A stretch of 5,576 nucleotides of DNA. It comes from Arenicella sp. GTDB taxonomy: Bacteria > Pseudomonadota > Gammaproteobacteria > Arenicellales > Arenicellaceae. The stretch is taken from positions 1 to 5,576 of the forward strand of contig JAHHOC010000201.1 in the NCBI GenBank assembly GCA_018677115.1, given 5' to 3'. Each line of letters starts with the position of its first letter. Position 1 is the stretch's first letter. Of this stretch, positions 1 to 5,498 are shown one piece after another. The position numbers and the translations under genes are program-made. The notes under the pieces are model-generated. The model ran no database searches and was not told the origin of the DNA. It saw only the letters and a program-made list of their open reading frames with translations.

Positions 1-1
1 C

Positions 2-289
2 AAGAAATGGACCCGCCAGCAAGGCATTGATTACTATGTGAACAACACCCCCAATGCAGTATCTGACGCGGTGAAAATGGTAGAGCGGCACATTGTAATG
101 CCATCGCAGGCCACAGCCTACAAGGTCGGAATGTTGAAGATCTGGCAGTTGCGTGAAGCCGCCAAGGACAAATTAGGCGAGCAATTTGATATCCGTGAAT
201 TTCACGATGAGATACTCAAATACGGACCGCTGCCGCTCAATGTGGTAGAACGCAAAATTGATGCGTGGGTGGCAAGCAAGCTCGGCTAG
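2..289 (+). CDS. DUF885 family protein, C-terminal fragment (5' end outside window)
   Basis: The frame is open from the window edge and codes for the last 95 residues of a larger protein, ending in TAG. A GTG at 38 is only an internal valine codon, because the frame and the family similarity continue upstream of it. The stretch MPSQATAYKVGMLKI followed by a helix and then FDIREFHDEIL, GPLPLNVVE and a final DAW is what I recognise as the conserved C-terminus of DUF885 (PF05960) proteins. These are usually about 600 residues, often secreted or lipoproteins, and as I recall they carry a metallopeptidase-like HExxH region further upstream. That region is not in this window, so activity cannot be judged here. 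The gene converges with the minus-strand cluster to its right, with only 7 bp between the two stop codons and no visible terminator. Family assignment is fairly sure; function is not known. Confidence 0.85.
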   Translation, partial: KKWTRQQGIDYYVNNTPNAVSDAVKMVERHIVMPSQATAYKVGMLKIWQLREAAKDKLGEQFDIREFHDEILKYGPLPLNVVERKIDAWVASKLG

Positions 290-296
290 CCACTCA

Positions 297-629
297 TTAT
301 CGAATGATGGGCAGGTTCAGGTTTAACCGAACAAGCGTAACCAGGTATAGCAGAAAGAATCCGAGCAAGGCAACGCTAAGCAACTGCATCAGCGTTGGTT
401 GGCGTATTCCTGCCAGCAGAAGGGTCGCAGTACCGATCATTGCAAAACCGGAACCGATGGCCGCAACTCCCCAGAACTGACTGAGGTGTTGCAGGCCGTA
501 CCAGAAAACGTTCCATAACCCGCATATAAGTACTGCGAGGACAGCAAATCGTTGCGCGTTTTGGTGGCGCAATGGTCGCCATTCGAGATCCAGTGCCAGA
601 GGCACAATTTGCAGTAGCGCCACCAGCAT
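297..629 (-). CDS. Small four-helix membrane protein of unknown function
   Basis: This 110-residue, very hydrophobic protein has four likely membrane segments at about residues 1-14, 28-46, 52-74 and 80-102. A polar loop, DLEWRPLRHQNAQRF (residues 14-28), separates the first two. I do not recognise a named family and assign no function. It lies 26 nt downstream of the MATE gene on the same strand, so it is probably the last gene of that transcript. The start is uncertain. The ATG at 629 has no clear Shine-Dalgarno sequence and truncates the first helix. The frame stays open upstream to 677 and reads GLGLGIVVTIAM, which would complete that helix. It contains no ATG, GTG or TTG there, but a CTG at 653 sits 7 nt after GAGG, so a rare CTG start overlapping the MATE stop is possible. 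Reality of the gene is supported by the tight packing and clean membrane-protein composition. Confidence 0.72.
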   Translation of the reverse strand: MLVALLQIVPLALDLEWRPLRHQNAQRFAVLAVLICGLWNVFWYGLQHLSQFWGVAAIGSGFAMIGTATLLLAGIRQPTLMQLLSVALLGFFLLYLVTLVRLNLNLPIIR

Positions 630-655
630 GGCGATAGTTACAACGATTCCCAGTC

Positions 656-2029
656 CTAGACCTCGGCGCTGGCAGGGTTAAACTCGTACTCGCTACCGGC
701 TACCATATTGCGCAATCGCCGCATTAACAGTATGCCGACAATGAACAAGCTCAGCACCATGGCAATCCACATGCCCTTGGCACCCTCTAAACCCGGCCAC
801 CACTGATAAAATGCCAGACCAACACCTATCGGTAGACCAAAAACCCAAAACGCAAGCAACTGGTATTTTGGTGGGCTGGCGGTGTCATGATAGGCGCGTA
901 GCGCACAGATAACCGCGACCTGCAGGCAGTCTGCGATTTGAAATGCTGCTCCGAAATACAGCAGCACAATGGCTAGTTTGATCACTTCAGCATCATCGCT
1001 GAACAGACTAACCAGAAATTCAGCTCCAATAACAAACAGCACGCCGATGGTTGCCGCTAAAACCAGATTGAAGGCGATTCCCGTCTTTACGGTAAACCAG
1101 GCCGAGGTCGGATCTTCTGCACCCAGAAACTGTGACGCCCGTATGGTCACACCCTGCCCCAGGCCCACATAAAGCATGAACGACATAGAGGCAACGGTAA
1201 TTGCTACGGCGTGGGCGCCAGCTTCGACCGAGCCGAAGGAAGCGATCAAGATGCCGGCACCACAAAACATGCTCAATTCAATGACAATAGAAAATCCAAT
1301 TGGCAGTCCAAGCTTAAGGGTGCGTAGAATTGACCTTCGGTGCGGCGCGGCGACAGCATCGAGTAGAGACAAATGGCGCAACGCTTTATGCCATATCAAC
1401 ATTAGCAGCATGGCGATAAACATGCCCCAAACTACAATTACCGTCGCCCACGCGCAACCAACACCACCCATTTTGGGAAAGCCATACAAACCGTTTACAA
1501 AAATATAGTCCAGGGGAATGTTGATCAAGAAAGCAGCGAGCACAATCCACAACACAGATCGCGTCTGGCTTAAACCCTCCAATGTACCCCTCGCCGCCGG
1601 AGTTATTGACAGTGGTAGCGCACACCAGGCGATGGCAGCCAGATAGTCATGCGCAATCTGCAACATATCGGTCTCAAAATTCAACAGCAGCAGCATTCGG
1701 GCACCCACTAAAACAGTCGCGGTAGCGATCACGCCCAGAAAGCTGCATAACCACAGGGATTGATGCAGTTGGTGTTTGACACCAGCATCGTTGCGGGCGC
1801 CAAATTGCTTGGCAACCAATGGCTGGGTGGCAAACCCGATGCCCATAAAAAAAAGCACAATCATATTCCACGCGTTAGCGCCCAGATTCATGCCGGCAAG
1901 ATCGACCGTACCGACACTACCGGCAATCAGAACATCGGTCGCACTCATGCCGACCATCGCAAGTTGAGCAAGCGATACCGGTAGCGCCAGCTTTACCAGC
2001 GCACGGATTTCAGTTTTGACCGGAGTCAT
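656..2029 (-). CDS. MATE family multidrug/metabolite efflux transporter (NorM-like)
   Basis: This 457-residue inner-membrane protein has about 12 hydrophobic segments in two similar halves, the normal length and layout for MATE antiporters, which export cationic drugs or metabolites in exchange for Na+ or H+. The first half opens with LVKLALPVSLAQLAMVGMSATDVLIAG (given in pieces: ALPVSLAQL, then TDVLIAG), the usual MATE start, and contains LINIPLDYIFVNG near residues 168-180. The second half begins near GLPIGFSIVIELSMF (241-255). Residues matching the functional acidic and polar positions of NorM proteins appear present: D32, N170, E251 and D367. Substrate and coupling ion cannot be told from sequence. 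The start ATG lies 12 nt after the stop of the upstream secreted-protein gene in the same frame, and there is no recognisable Shine-Dalgarno sequence, so translation may depend on reinitiation. Transcription probably comes from the promoter upstream of that gene. Confidence 0.95.
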   Translation of the reverse strand: MTPVKTEIRALVKLALPVSLAQLAMVGMSATDVLIAGSVGTVDLAGMNLGANAWNMIVLFFMGIGFATQPLVAKQFGARNDAGVKHQLHQSLWLCSFLGVIATATVLVGARMLLLLNFETDMLQIAHDYLAAIAWCALPLSITPAARGTLEGLSQTRSVLWIVLAAFLINIPLDYIFVNGLYGFPKMGGVGCAWATVIVVWGMFIAMLLMLIWHKALRHLSLLDAVAAPHRRSILRTLKLGLPIGFSIVIELSMFCGAGILIASFGSVEAGAHAVAITVASMSFMLYVGLGQGVTIRASQFLGAEDPTSAWFTVKTGIAFNLVLAATIGVLFVIGAEFLVSLFSDDAEVIKLAIVLLYFGAAFQIADCLQVAVICALRAYHDTASPPKYQLLAFWVFGLPIGVGLAFYQWWPGLEGAKGMWIAMVLSLFIVGILLMRRLRNMVAGSEYEFNPASAEV

Positions 2030-2041
2030 TCGGGGGCGGCG

Positions 2042-2554
2042 TCAATCACCGTTTGCTTTGGAGACATACAGGCCATCAAAAGCGACCTGATTTTCCTTTC
2101 CCTCCGCGACGACTTCCCATAACTGGCGCACGGAGCCATCTTCATTGGCAGTCCAGGTAATGCGCTGAATGACTTTGACACCCTGCTTGTTATCTACCGG
2201 CGCGGATTGCAGAATCATTTGCCGGCCTTTGCGCTTACCGCTCAATTTCAGGAATCCACCTTGATTATCGAGCCACAATTGCTCCCAATGTTTTTCCCGC
2301 TGGTTGTAAAAATTGTAACTGGTGCCTGTGTACCCTGGTGAAGCACTGGCCCAGTTTTCGCGGATGGCGCATCCGTCCTCGATTTTGGAAATGGAATTGA
2401 CACCGGCTGGTTTGCCGTCAGGGGTGGAAACCGACCATTCTCCCAGCCAGAAATCAAACTGCGAATGCTCGCTTGAAGAACATGCAACAGGCTTGTCCTG
2501 GGAAAATACCGGCTGTGAACCGGCCAGCAAGACGATGATCAGTAAATATTTCAT
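2042..2554 (-). CDS. Secreted (periplasmic) protein with FDFWLGEW motif, DUF1579-like
   Basis: The protein is 170 residues from the chosen start. Residues 1-19 form a typical signal peptide: MKY, a hydrophobic core LLIIVLLAG, then a small-residue region ending PVFSQ. The mature part carries FDFWLGEW at 33-40, a signature I associate with DUF1579-like or lipocalin/beta-barrel-like secreted proteins, followed by alternating beta-strand-like segments with conserved aromatic residues (SYNFYN, WEQLWLD, FDGLYVS). Cys25 and Cys62 could form a disulfide. A frame extending 50 codons further upstream (to 2704) is open, but it would begin inside the neighbouring gene's terminator and run through a sigma70-like promoter, and it would bury the signal peptide. 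The ATG at 2554 is therefore preferred. It has no strong Shine-Dalgarno sequence. It lies first in a probable three-gene unit with the MATE exporter. The precise biochemical role is unknown. Confidence 0.85.
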   Translation of the reverse strand: MKYLLIIVLLAGSQPVFSQDKPVACSSSEHSQFDFWLGEWSVSTPDGKPAGVNSISKIEDGCAIRENWASASPGYTGTSYNFYNQREKHWEQLWLDNQGGFLKLSGKRKGRQMILQSAPVDNKQGVKVIQRITWTANEDGSVRQLWEVVAEGKENQVAFDGLYVSKANGD

Positions 2555-2594
2555 AGCTATCGGGCAGAATTTGACATTAAGGGCAACAAGTTGA

Positions 2595-2623
2595 ATTGTA
2601 GGTTTTAAAACACCTGATAACAA
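2595..2623 (-). promoter_or_regulatory. Sigma70-like promoter for the secreted protein/MATE operon
   Basis: On the minus strand a -35 element TTGTTA (2623-2618, 4 of 6 matches to consensus) is followed by a 17-bp spacer and a -10 element TACAAT (2600-2595, 5 of 6). This predicts transcription starting near 2588, giving a leader of about 35 nt before the ATG at 2554. The match is by eye. It fits the gene order and the terminator of the preceding gene lying just upstream. Confidence 0.6.
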
Positions 2624-2681
2624 CATTACCGAAACCCTTCGGATAACAGCACCGGCACAGCGAATTACTCTGCGAGAGGGC

Positions 2682-2714
2682 AAAAAAAACCCCGGCTCAC
2701 TCACTGAGTCGGGG
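2682..2714 (-). terminator. Rho-independent terminator of the 104-aa protein gene
   Basis: Read on the minus strand, CCCCG-A-CTCA, a 5-nt loop (GTGAG), then TGAG-C-CGGGG form a 10-position hairpin with one central A/C mismatch, followed by eight consecutive Ts. It lies about 32 nt after the TAG of the 104-residue gene. It insulates that gene from the promoter at 2595-2623. Confidence 0.92.
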
Positions 2715-2746
2715 GCGAATTGGGGTAGAGGGGTTGTGTGGCGAAA

Positions 2747-3061
2747 CTACGCCGACATTACGTTGGTTTCGTAGAAAACACCATTATTCATATGCATCGC
2801 ATGGTTGCCGCGAATTTCGAAATGGCCGCTGTTTACGCTACGTACCAGTTCCTGCTGGTATTGGTTATAAATGGCGTTGATTTTGGGGTTCCTCAGCTTC
2901 TTAACACAAGTTCGAATTCTCGGTAACAACATAGGATCATTGAACGCGAAACTCTCGCCATTCACCTTGCGGATTTCCGCAGTCAGCCGGGATATGAGAT
3001 TCATTGTCTCGTCTGAGAGGGTATCTACTTCGAGATCTTTAAGGTCGATAATTGTTGCCAT
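2747..3061 (-). CDS. Unrecognised 104-residue protein, isolated transcription unit
   Basis: I do not recognise a family. The protein starts MATIIDLKDLEVDTLSDE, has two probable helical stretches (about 15-33 and 45-77, the second basic and amphipathic: LLPRIRTCVKKLRNPK, then IYNQYQQELVRSV), and ends in a short histidine- and asparagine-rich tail with HFEIRGNHAMHMNNG. There is a single cysteine, C52, no signal peptide and no membrane segment, so it is probably cytoplasmic. The start is well supported: GGAG lies 5 nt before the ATG, the clearest ribosome-binding site in the window. It has its own strong terminator and about 320 bp of non-coding DNA upstream with several inverted repeats, so it is probably a singly transcribed, regulated gene. 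An acidic leader-like N-terminus could suggest a modified-peptide precursor, but no modification enzyme is nearby and I do not claim this. Confidence 0.8.
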   Translation of the reverse strand: MATIIDLKDLEVDTLSDETMNLISRLTAEIRKVNGESFAFNDPMLLPRIRTCVKKLRNPKINAIYNQYQQELVRSVNSGHFEIRGNHAMHMNNGVFYETNVMSA

Positions 3062-3143
3062 GTTAACTCCAGTATCTTTGCCATTTTGGGCAATTAAACT
3101 CTAATCTTAAACTTTAACTTATTAACCGGAGACGACTTCACAG

Positions 3144-3162
3144 CTGGTTTTTGAAAAACCAG
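3144..3162. repeat. Perfect 9-bp-arm palindrome
   Basis: CTGGTTTTT, one central G, then AAAAACCAG. It is exact on both arms and lies about 85 bp upstream of the 104-residue gene's ATG. There is no gene running into it and no T-tract continuing past the stem, so a protein-binding operator is more likely than a terminator, although a small hairpin in an unseen transcript is also possible. Confidence 0.6.
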
Positions 3163-3178
3163 ATGACATCCCCGTGAT

Positions 3179-3211
3179 CAGACTTTAGTCTGAAAAACAT
3201 GCGACTAAAGT
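3179..3211. repeat. Overlapping inverted repeats sharing ACTTTAGTC
   Basis: CAGACT-TT-AGTCTG at 3179-3192 is a perfect palindrome. The nine bases ACTTTAGTC inside it (3182-3190) are also the exact reverse complement of GACTAAAGT at 3203-3211, 12 nt further on. The sequence thus offers two mutually exclusive hairpins in RNA, or two binding sites for a dimeric regulator in DNA. It lies about 120-150 bp from the 104-residue gene's start and about 170-200 bp from the rhodanese-like gene's start. Confidence 0.6.
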
Positions 3212-3380
3212 TATCATTAACTTATTTTAATGTAGGCTAGCGCACCCACTGGATGCGCTTACAGAAGTGACAAAAATTGTGATTGATCTGCCAGACACTT
3301 TGATCAAAATACAGCCGCATTTGCAACTTTGGCCGCTAACAGTGAGAATTGGCAACACCGATTATTGTTGCTGAATTAAC

Positions 3381-3731
3381 ATGAATTTCATCAAACTGAA
3401 CCGCCAGGTCTCTGTTTCAGGCCAATTGACTGTCGATGATGTTCCTGAACTGGCGAAAAAGGTCATTGAACTTCTTGTGTGTAACCGACCAGACGGCGAA
3501 GACCAAGGACAGACGCCCTTTATTGACATCAAGAAAGCGGCACAAGCGGCCGGAATGAACACCGCTTTATTGGCATTCTCCTCCTACCAGATTACTGATA
3601 ACGACCGCGACCAGTTGGTTGACCTTATTAGCACCCACCAGAAAATTCATCTGTACTGCCGTTCCGGAGCACGTTCACGGCGATTATGGCGCACCGCCAA
3701 CAAGATAGGATGCGGCGGGCACGACTATTAG
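3381..3731 (+). CDS. DUF442/TIGR01244-type rhodanese-like sulfurtransferase or phosphatase
   Basis: The 116-residue protein matches the small DUF442/TIGR01244 family, also found as a domain fused to persulfide dioxygenase-like (Blh) proteins. Family hallmarks visible are an N-terminal beta strand with VSVSGQLTVDDVPEL (10-24), NRPDGE (35-40), ITDND (71-75), and the active-site loop YCRSGARS (92-99), with C93 as the expected nucleophile and R98 closing the loop. The core is intact. The C-terminus is short: after the loop only RRLWRTANKIGCGGHDY follows, whereas I recall family members continuing about 20 residues more. The first ATG of the frame is used because the family N-terminus fits it. No good Shine-Dalgarno sequence precedes it. 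The gene stands alone here, divergent from the 104-residue gene and convergent with the methyltransferase, not in a sulfide-oxidation operon. Sulfur transfer versus phosphatase activity cannot be decided. Confidence 0.85.
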   Translation: MNFIKLNRQVSVSGQLTVDDVPELAKKVIELLVCNRPDGEDQGQTPFIDIKKAAQAAGMNTALLAFSSYQITDNDRDQLVDLISTHQKIHLYCRSGARSRRLWRTANKIGCGGHDY

Positions 3732-3823
3732 CCCCTGTATTATCAATGCACTGACAAGGCAGACCACCACATCGCTGGCCGGCATTTGATACGGTCATTG
3801 GGCGATGATGGCCCCGAGCCCGT

Positions 3824-4870
3824 CTAGCCTTTTCCCTGATTTGAAAAAAGATAGTGCGCGACCATCCATTCCTGACCGCTGCGGAGACCAAATAACTCCG
3901 CACAGGACATAAAAAATATTCGCCAGCGGTTAAACCATTTGACTGCTTCAGTTTCCCCATAACATCGCCGGAACAACGGCATGATAGCTGCGCTATTGCT
4001 ATCCATATTCGCCAACCAATGGTTCGATGTGCGTTGATAATGGGTGCCGTCAAGCAGCCAACGCTGCTCAAGCACTAACCTCTCCTGAAAGTGCAGCAGG
4101 GTGTCCGCCGCCGGCATCAGTCCGCCGGTGAAAAAGTACGCTGACATCCAGTCGTTATCATTCTGGACTTCAAATGGATACATAAGGTAGCGATGGACAA
4201 ATATGTGCACGAACAACTTTCCGGATTGCTTCAACCAGCCCGAGATATTTTGCATCAATTGCCGGTAATTACGCATATGCTCGAACATCTCAATCGATAC
4301 CACCCTGTCGAATTGAGCTTGCGGCAACGATAATTGATTGACATCAGCGGTGATGATTTCAACATTATCCAGCCCGCGTTCGGCACACTGCTGCATGATA
4401 TGGGTGCGCTGGGTGGCAGAATTGGAAACTCCGGTGATCTGGCTGGCGGGATATTTCCGGGCCATATACAGGGTAAGCGAACCCCAACCACAGCCAAGTT
4501 CTAAAACATGTTGGCCATCCTGCAAATCAGCGCGTTGGCAATACAGATCCAGCATCACATCCTCCGCCTGATCCAGCGATTCGTTGCCGCTGGGGTAATA
4601 GCAGGAACTGTATTTCAGGTTTTTACCCAGCACCTGAAGGTAAAATTCGGTAGGCACTTCGTAATGCTGCTGATTGGCCGCCTCGGTTTCAATCGCGATA
4701 GGGCTTTTCCTCAAATCTTCGATGAGTGTTTGAAAACGCTGTTGTTGCGCCTCTGCATCACCGCGGCATTCGTCCTGCAACCGTTCATGGCAAAGTCTGC
4801 GTATGCCGAATCGAACGAGACTATCCGGCAACCTGCCCTGCTCTGCGAGGTTAATAAATTTTGAGATCAT
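3824..4870 (-). CDS. SAM-dependent methyltransferase, CFA synthase / coclaurine N-methyltransferase-like
   Basis: From the chosen ATG the protein has 348 residues and belongs to the class I SAM methyltransferase group that includes cyclopropane-fatty-acyl-phospholipid synthases and plant coclaurine N-methyltransferases. Landmarks are HYEVPTEFY (69-77) and KYSSCYY (86-92) substrate-side motifs, SAM motif I LELGCGWGSL (123-132), SIEMFEHM (192-199) with the Glu-His pair typical of the N-methyltransferase-like branch, FVHIFVHR (220-227), DNDWMSAYFFTGG (238-250), RTSNHW (280-285), and the C-terminal FMSCAELFG. The pattern is closer to the coclaurine-type branch than to E. coli Cfa, so the product need not be a cyclopropane lipid; the substrate is unknown. 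The frame is open to an ATG at 4984, but that extension is Cys/Phe-rich, unlike the family, and covers an inferred promoter and a palindrome, so MISKFINLAEQG is taken as the N-terminus. Divergent from DUF4389. Confidence 0.9.
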   Translation of the reverse strand: MISKFINLAEQGRLPDSLVRFGIRRLCHERLQDECRGDAEAQQQRFQTLIEDLRKSPIAIETEAANQQHYEVPTEFYLQVLGKNLKYSSCYYPSGNESLDQAEDVMLDLYCQRADLQDGQHVLELGCGWGSLTLYMARKYPASQITGVSNSATQRTHIMQQCAERGLDNVEIITADVNQLSLPQAQFDRVVSIEMFEHMRNYRQLMQNISGWLKQSGKLFVHIFVHRYLMYPFEVQNDNDWMSAYFFTGGLMPAADTLLHFQERLVLEQRWLLDGTHYQRTSNHWLANMDSNSAAIMPLFRRCYGETEAVKWFNRWRIFFMSCAELFGLRSGQEWMVAHYLFSNQGKG

Positions 4871-4921
4871 ATTGTCGCTGACGCCCAGTTGATTCAGAAC
4901 AGCTGATTTTAAACCGCAAAC

Positions 4922-4950
4922 ACTATAAAAATGTGATTTACATAGCAGTA
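4922..4950 (-). promoter_or_regulatory. Probable promoter of the methyltransferase gene
   Basis: On the minus strand TATAGT (4927-4922, 5 of 6 to the -10 consensus) lies about 50 nt before the ATG at 4870. At the 17-bp distance the -35 position reads TACTGC, a poor match. A strong -10 with a poor -35 that is overlapped by an inverted repeat is the arrangement expected for a regulated promoter. Assigned by eye. Confidence 0.4.
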
Positions 4951-4955
4951 AATCA
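4934..4955. promoter_or_regulatory. 22-bp inverted repeat, candidate operator
   Basis: TGATTTAC-N6-GTAAATCA has perfect 8-bp arms and a 6-bp centre (ATAGCA). This is the size and symmetry of a site for a dimeric helix-turn-helix regulator. It covers the -35 position and part of the spacer of the inferred methyltransferase promoter and lies about 160 bp upstream of the divergent DUF4389 gene. I cannot name the regulator. A nested ATGT-N5-ACAT at 4931-4943 overlaps its left arm. Confidence 0.6.
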
Positions 4956-5011
4956 AAAAAACCGATTGTGATAGCCACAACCATGGCGTAATGAGTCAGC
5001 AGCTGGGTAGC

Positions 5012-5028
5012 GCAGCCCCGCGGGTTGC
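5012..5028. repeat. Short GC-rich hairpin in the divergent spacer
   Basis: GCAGCCC, loop CGC, GGGTTGC: seven pairs including one G-T wobble in the plus-strand transcript. It stands out in an AT-rich spacer. There is no adjoining T-tract of terminator quality and no gene upstream on the plus strand, so its role is unknown and it may be chance. Confidence 0.3.
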
Positions 5029-5116
5029 AATATTTTCGATGATTTTTCTTTAAATCCCCTGATTGACCCCTATTACTAATGTTACCCCGTAATTATGAAA
5101 TTTCAGAGATACCAAT

Positions 5117-5413
5117 ATGACTGAACAAAACAACAATCTGAACAGATGGCAACGAGTTCTGTTTGTGGCGATTTTTTGGGTCGTCTTTTACATCACACAA
5201 TTGGTGGTTGGATTAATCGCCGTAGCGCAATGCGTGTTCCTGCTGGTCACGGAAAAACCCAACGAACAACTGCGAACCCTTGGCGACAGCATGGGCAAGT
5301 ATGTCCACGATATTCTGCGTTATGTTACTTTCAATAGCGATCAGCGGCCATTCCCGTTCACAGATTTTCCCAAACCGGATTTAATCATCCCGGCCAACCA
5401 CTCAACAAGTTAA
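5117..5413 (+). CDS. DUF4389 domain-containing membrane protein
   Basis: This 98-residue protein starts with a polar stretch (MTEQNNNLNRWQR), then a long hydrophobic region at about 14-45 forming one or two membrane helices, then a cytoplasmic or periplasmic amphipathic part with NEQLRTLGDSMGKYVHDILRYVTF and the closing motif RPFPFTDFP (77-85). This order and the PFPFxDFP ending are what I recognise as DUF4389 of Gammaproteobacteria, a family of unknown function and about 100 residues, so the gene appears complete. The ATG at 5117 is preceded by AGAGA with a 7-nt spacer, an acceptable ribosome-binding site. It is transcribed away from the methyltransferase and ends at an intrinsic terminator 5 nt after its stop, so it is probably monocistronic. 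A TTGACC at 5063 could be a -35 element, but no good -10 lies at the right distance. Confidence 0.88.
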   Translation: MTEQNNNLNRWQRVLFVAIFWVVFYITQLVVGLIAVAQCVFLLVTEKPNEQLRTLGDSMGKYVHDILRYVTFNSDQRPFPFTDFPKPDLIIPANHSTS

Positions 5414-5417
5414 CAAT

Positions 5418-5443
5418 AAACCCGGCGCAAGCCGGGTTTTTTA
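5418..5443 (+). terminator. Rho-independent terminator after DUF4389 gene
   Basis: AAACCCGGC, a GCAA tetraloop, then GCCGGGTTT with the T-run continuing to six Ts: a nine-pair perfect stem with a GNRA loop directly after the stop codon. On the minus strand the same stem is followed by TTTATTG, so it could also act weakly for a gene converging from the right. Confidence 0.95.
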
Positions 5444-5498
5444 TGCCCCCCTGCGACCAGTCAGGCAATCCCACCTGCGTCGGCCATCAGCATTATAA

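Larger units (their letters stand above)
3062..3380. other. Long divergent intergenic region with inverted repeats
   Basis: About 320 bp separate the start of the 104-residue gene (minus) from the rhodanese-like gene (plus). No convincing coding frame is present. The half near 3090-3235 is AT-rich and contains the perfect palindrome at 3144-3162 and the overlapping inverted repeats at 3179-3211, listed separately. Nearer the rhodanese-like gene there is a TTTGATCAAA palindrome at 3299-3308. I could not assign a confident sigma70 promoter to either flanking gene; a weak candidate for the plus strand is TTGCAA, 17 bp, GAGAAT just upstream of 3381. Confidence 0.7.

Noticed and set aside
1176..1508. 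110-residue plus-strand open frame inside the MATE gene
   Set aside because: It lies fully antisense to conserved MATE sequence, has low-complexity polar composition and no ribosome-binding site.
3281..3308. FNR- or CRP-like site (TGTGA, TTGAT and TTTGATCAAA elements)
   Set aside because: The TTGAT and ATCAA halves are not separated by the 4 bp needed for FNR, and TGTGA at 3279-3283 has no TCACA partner at the right distance.
3732..3823. Search for a terminator between the convergent rhodanese-like and methyltransferase genes
   Set aside because: I found only weak GC-rich pairings without a T-tract on either strand, so no terminator is claimed.
3628..4071. 147-residue minus-strand open frame across the end of the rhodanese-like gene and the methyltransferase gene
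   Set aside because: It overlaps the 3' part of the methyltransferase in another frame and the opposite strand of the rhodanese-like gene, has an Arg/Cys-rich composition and shows no family features. Both overlapped genes are well supported.
4508..4864. 118-residue plus-strand open frame opposite the methyltransferase N-terminal half
   Set aside because: It is antisense to recognisable methyltransferase motifs and has no supporting signals or recognisable domain.
5012..5028. tRNA or other structured RNA around the GC-rich hairpin
   Set aside because: No cloverleaf, T-loop or anticodon-arm pattern could be built around it; it is reported only as a short hairpin.
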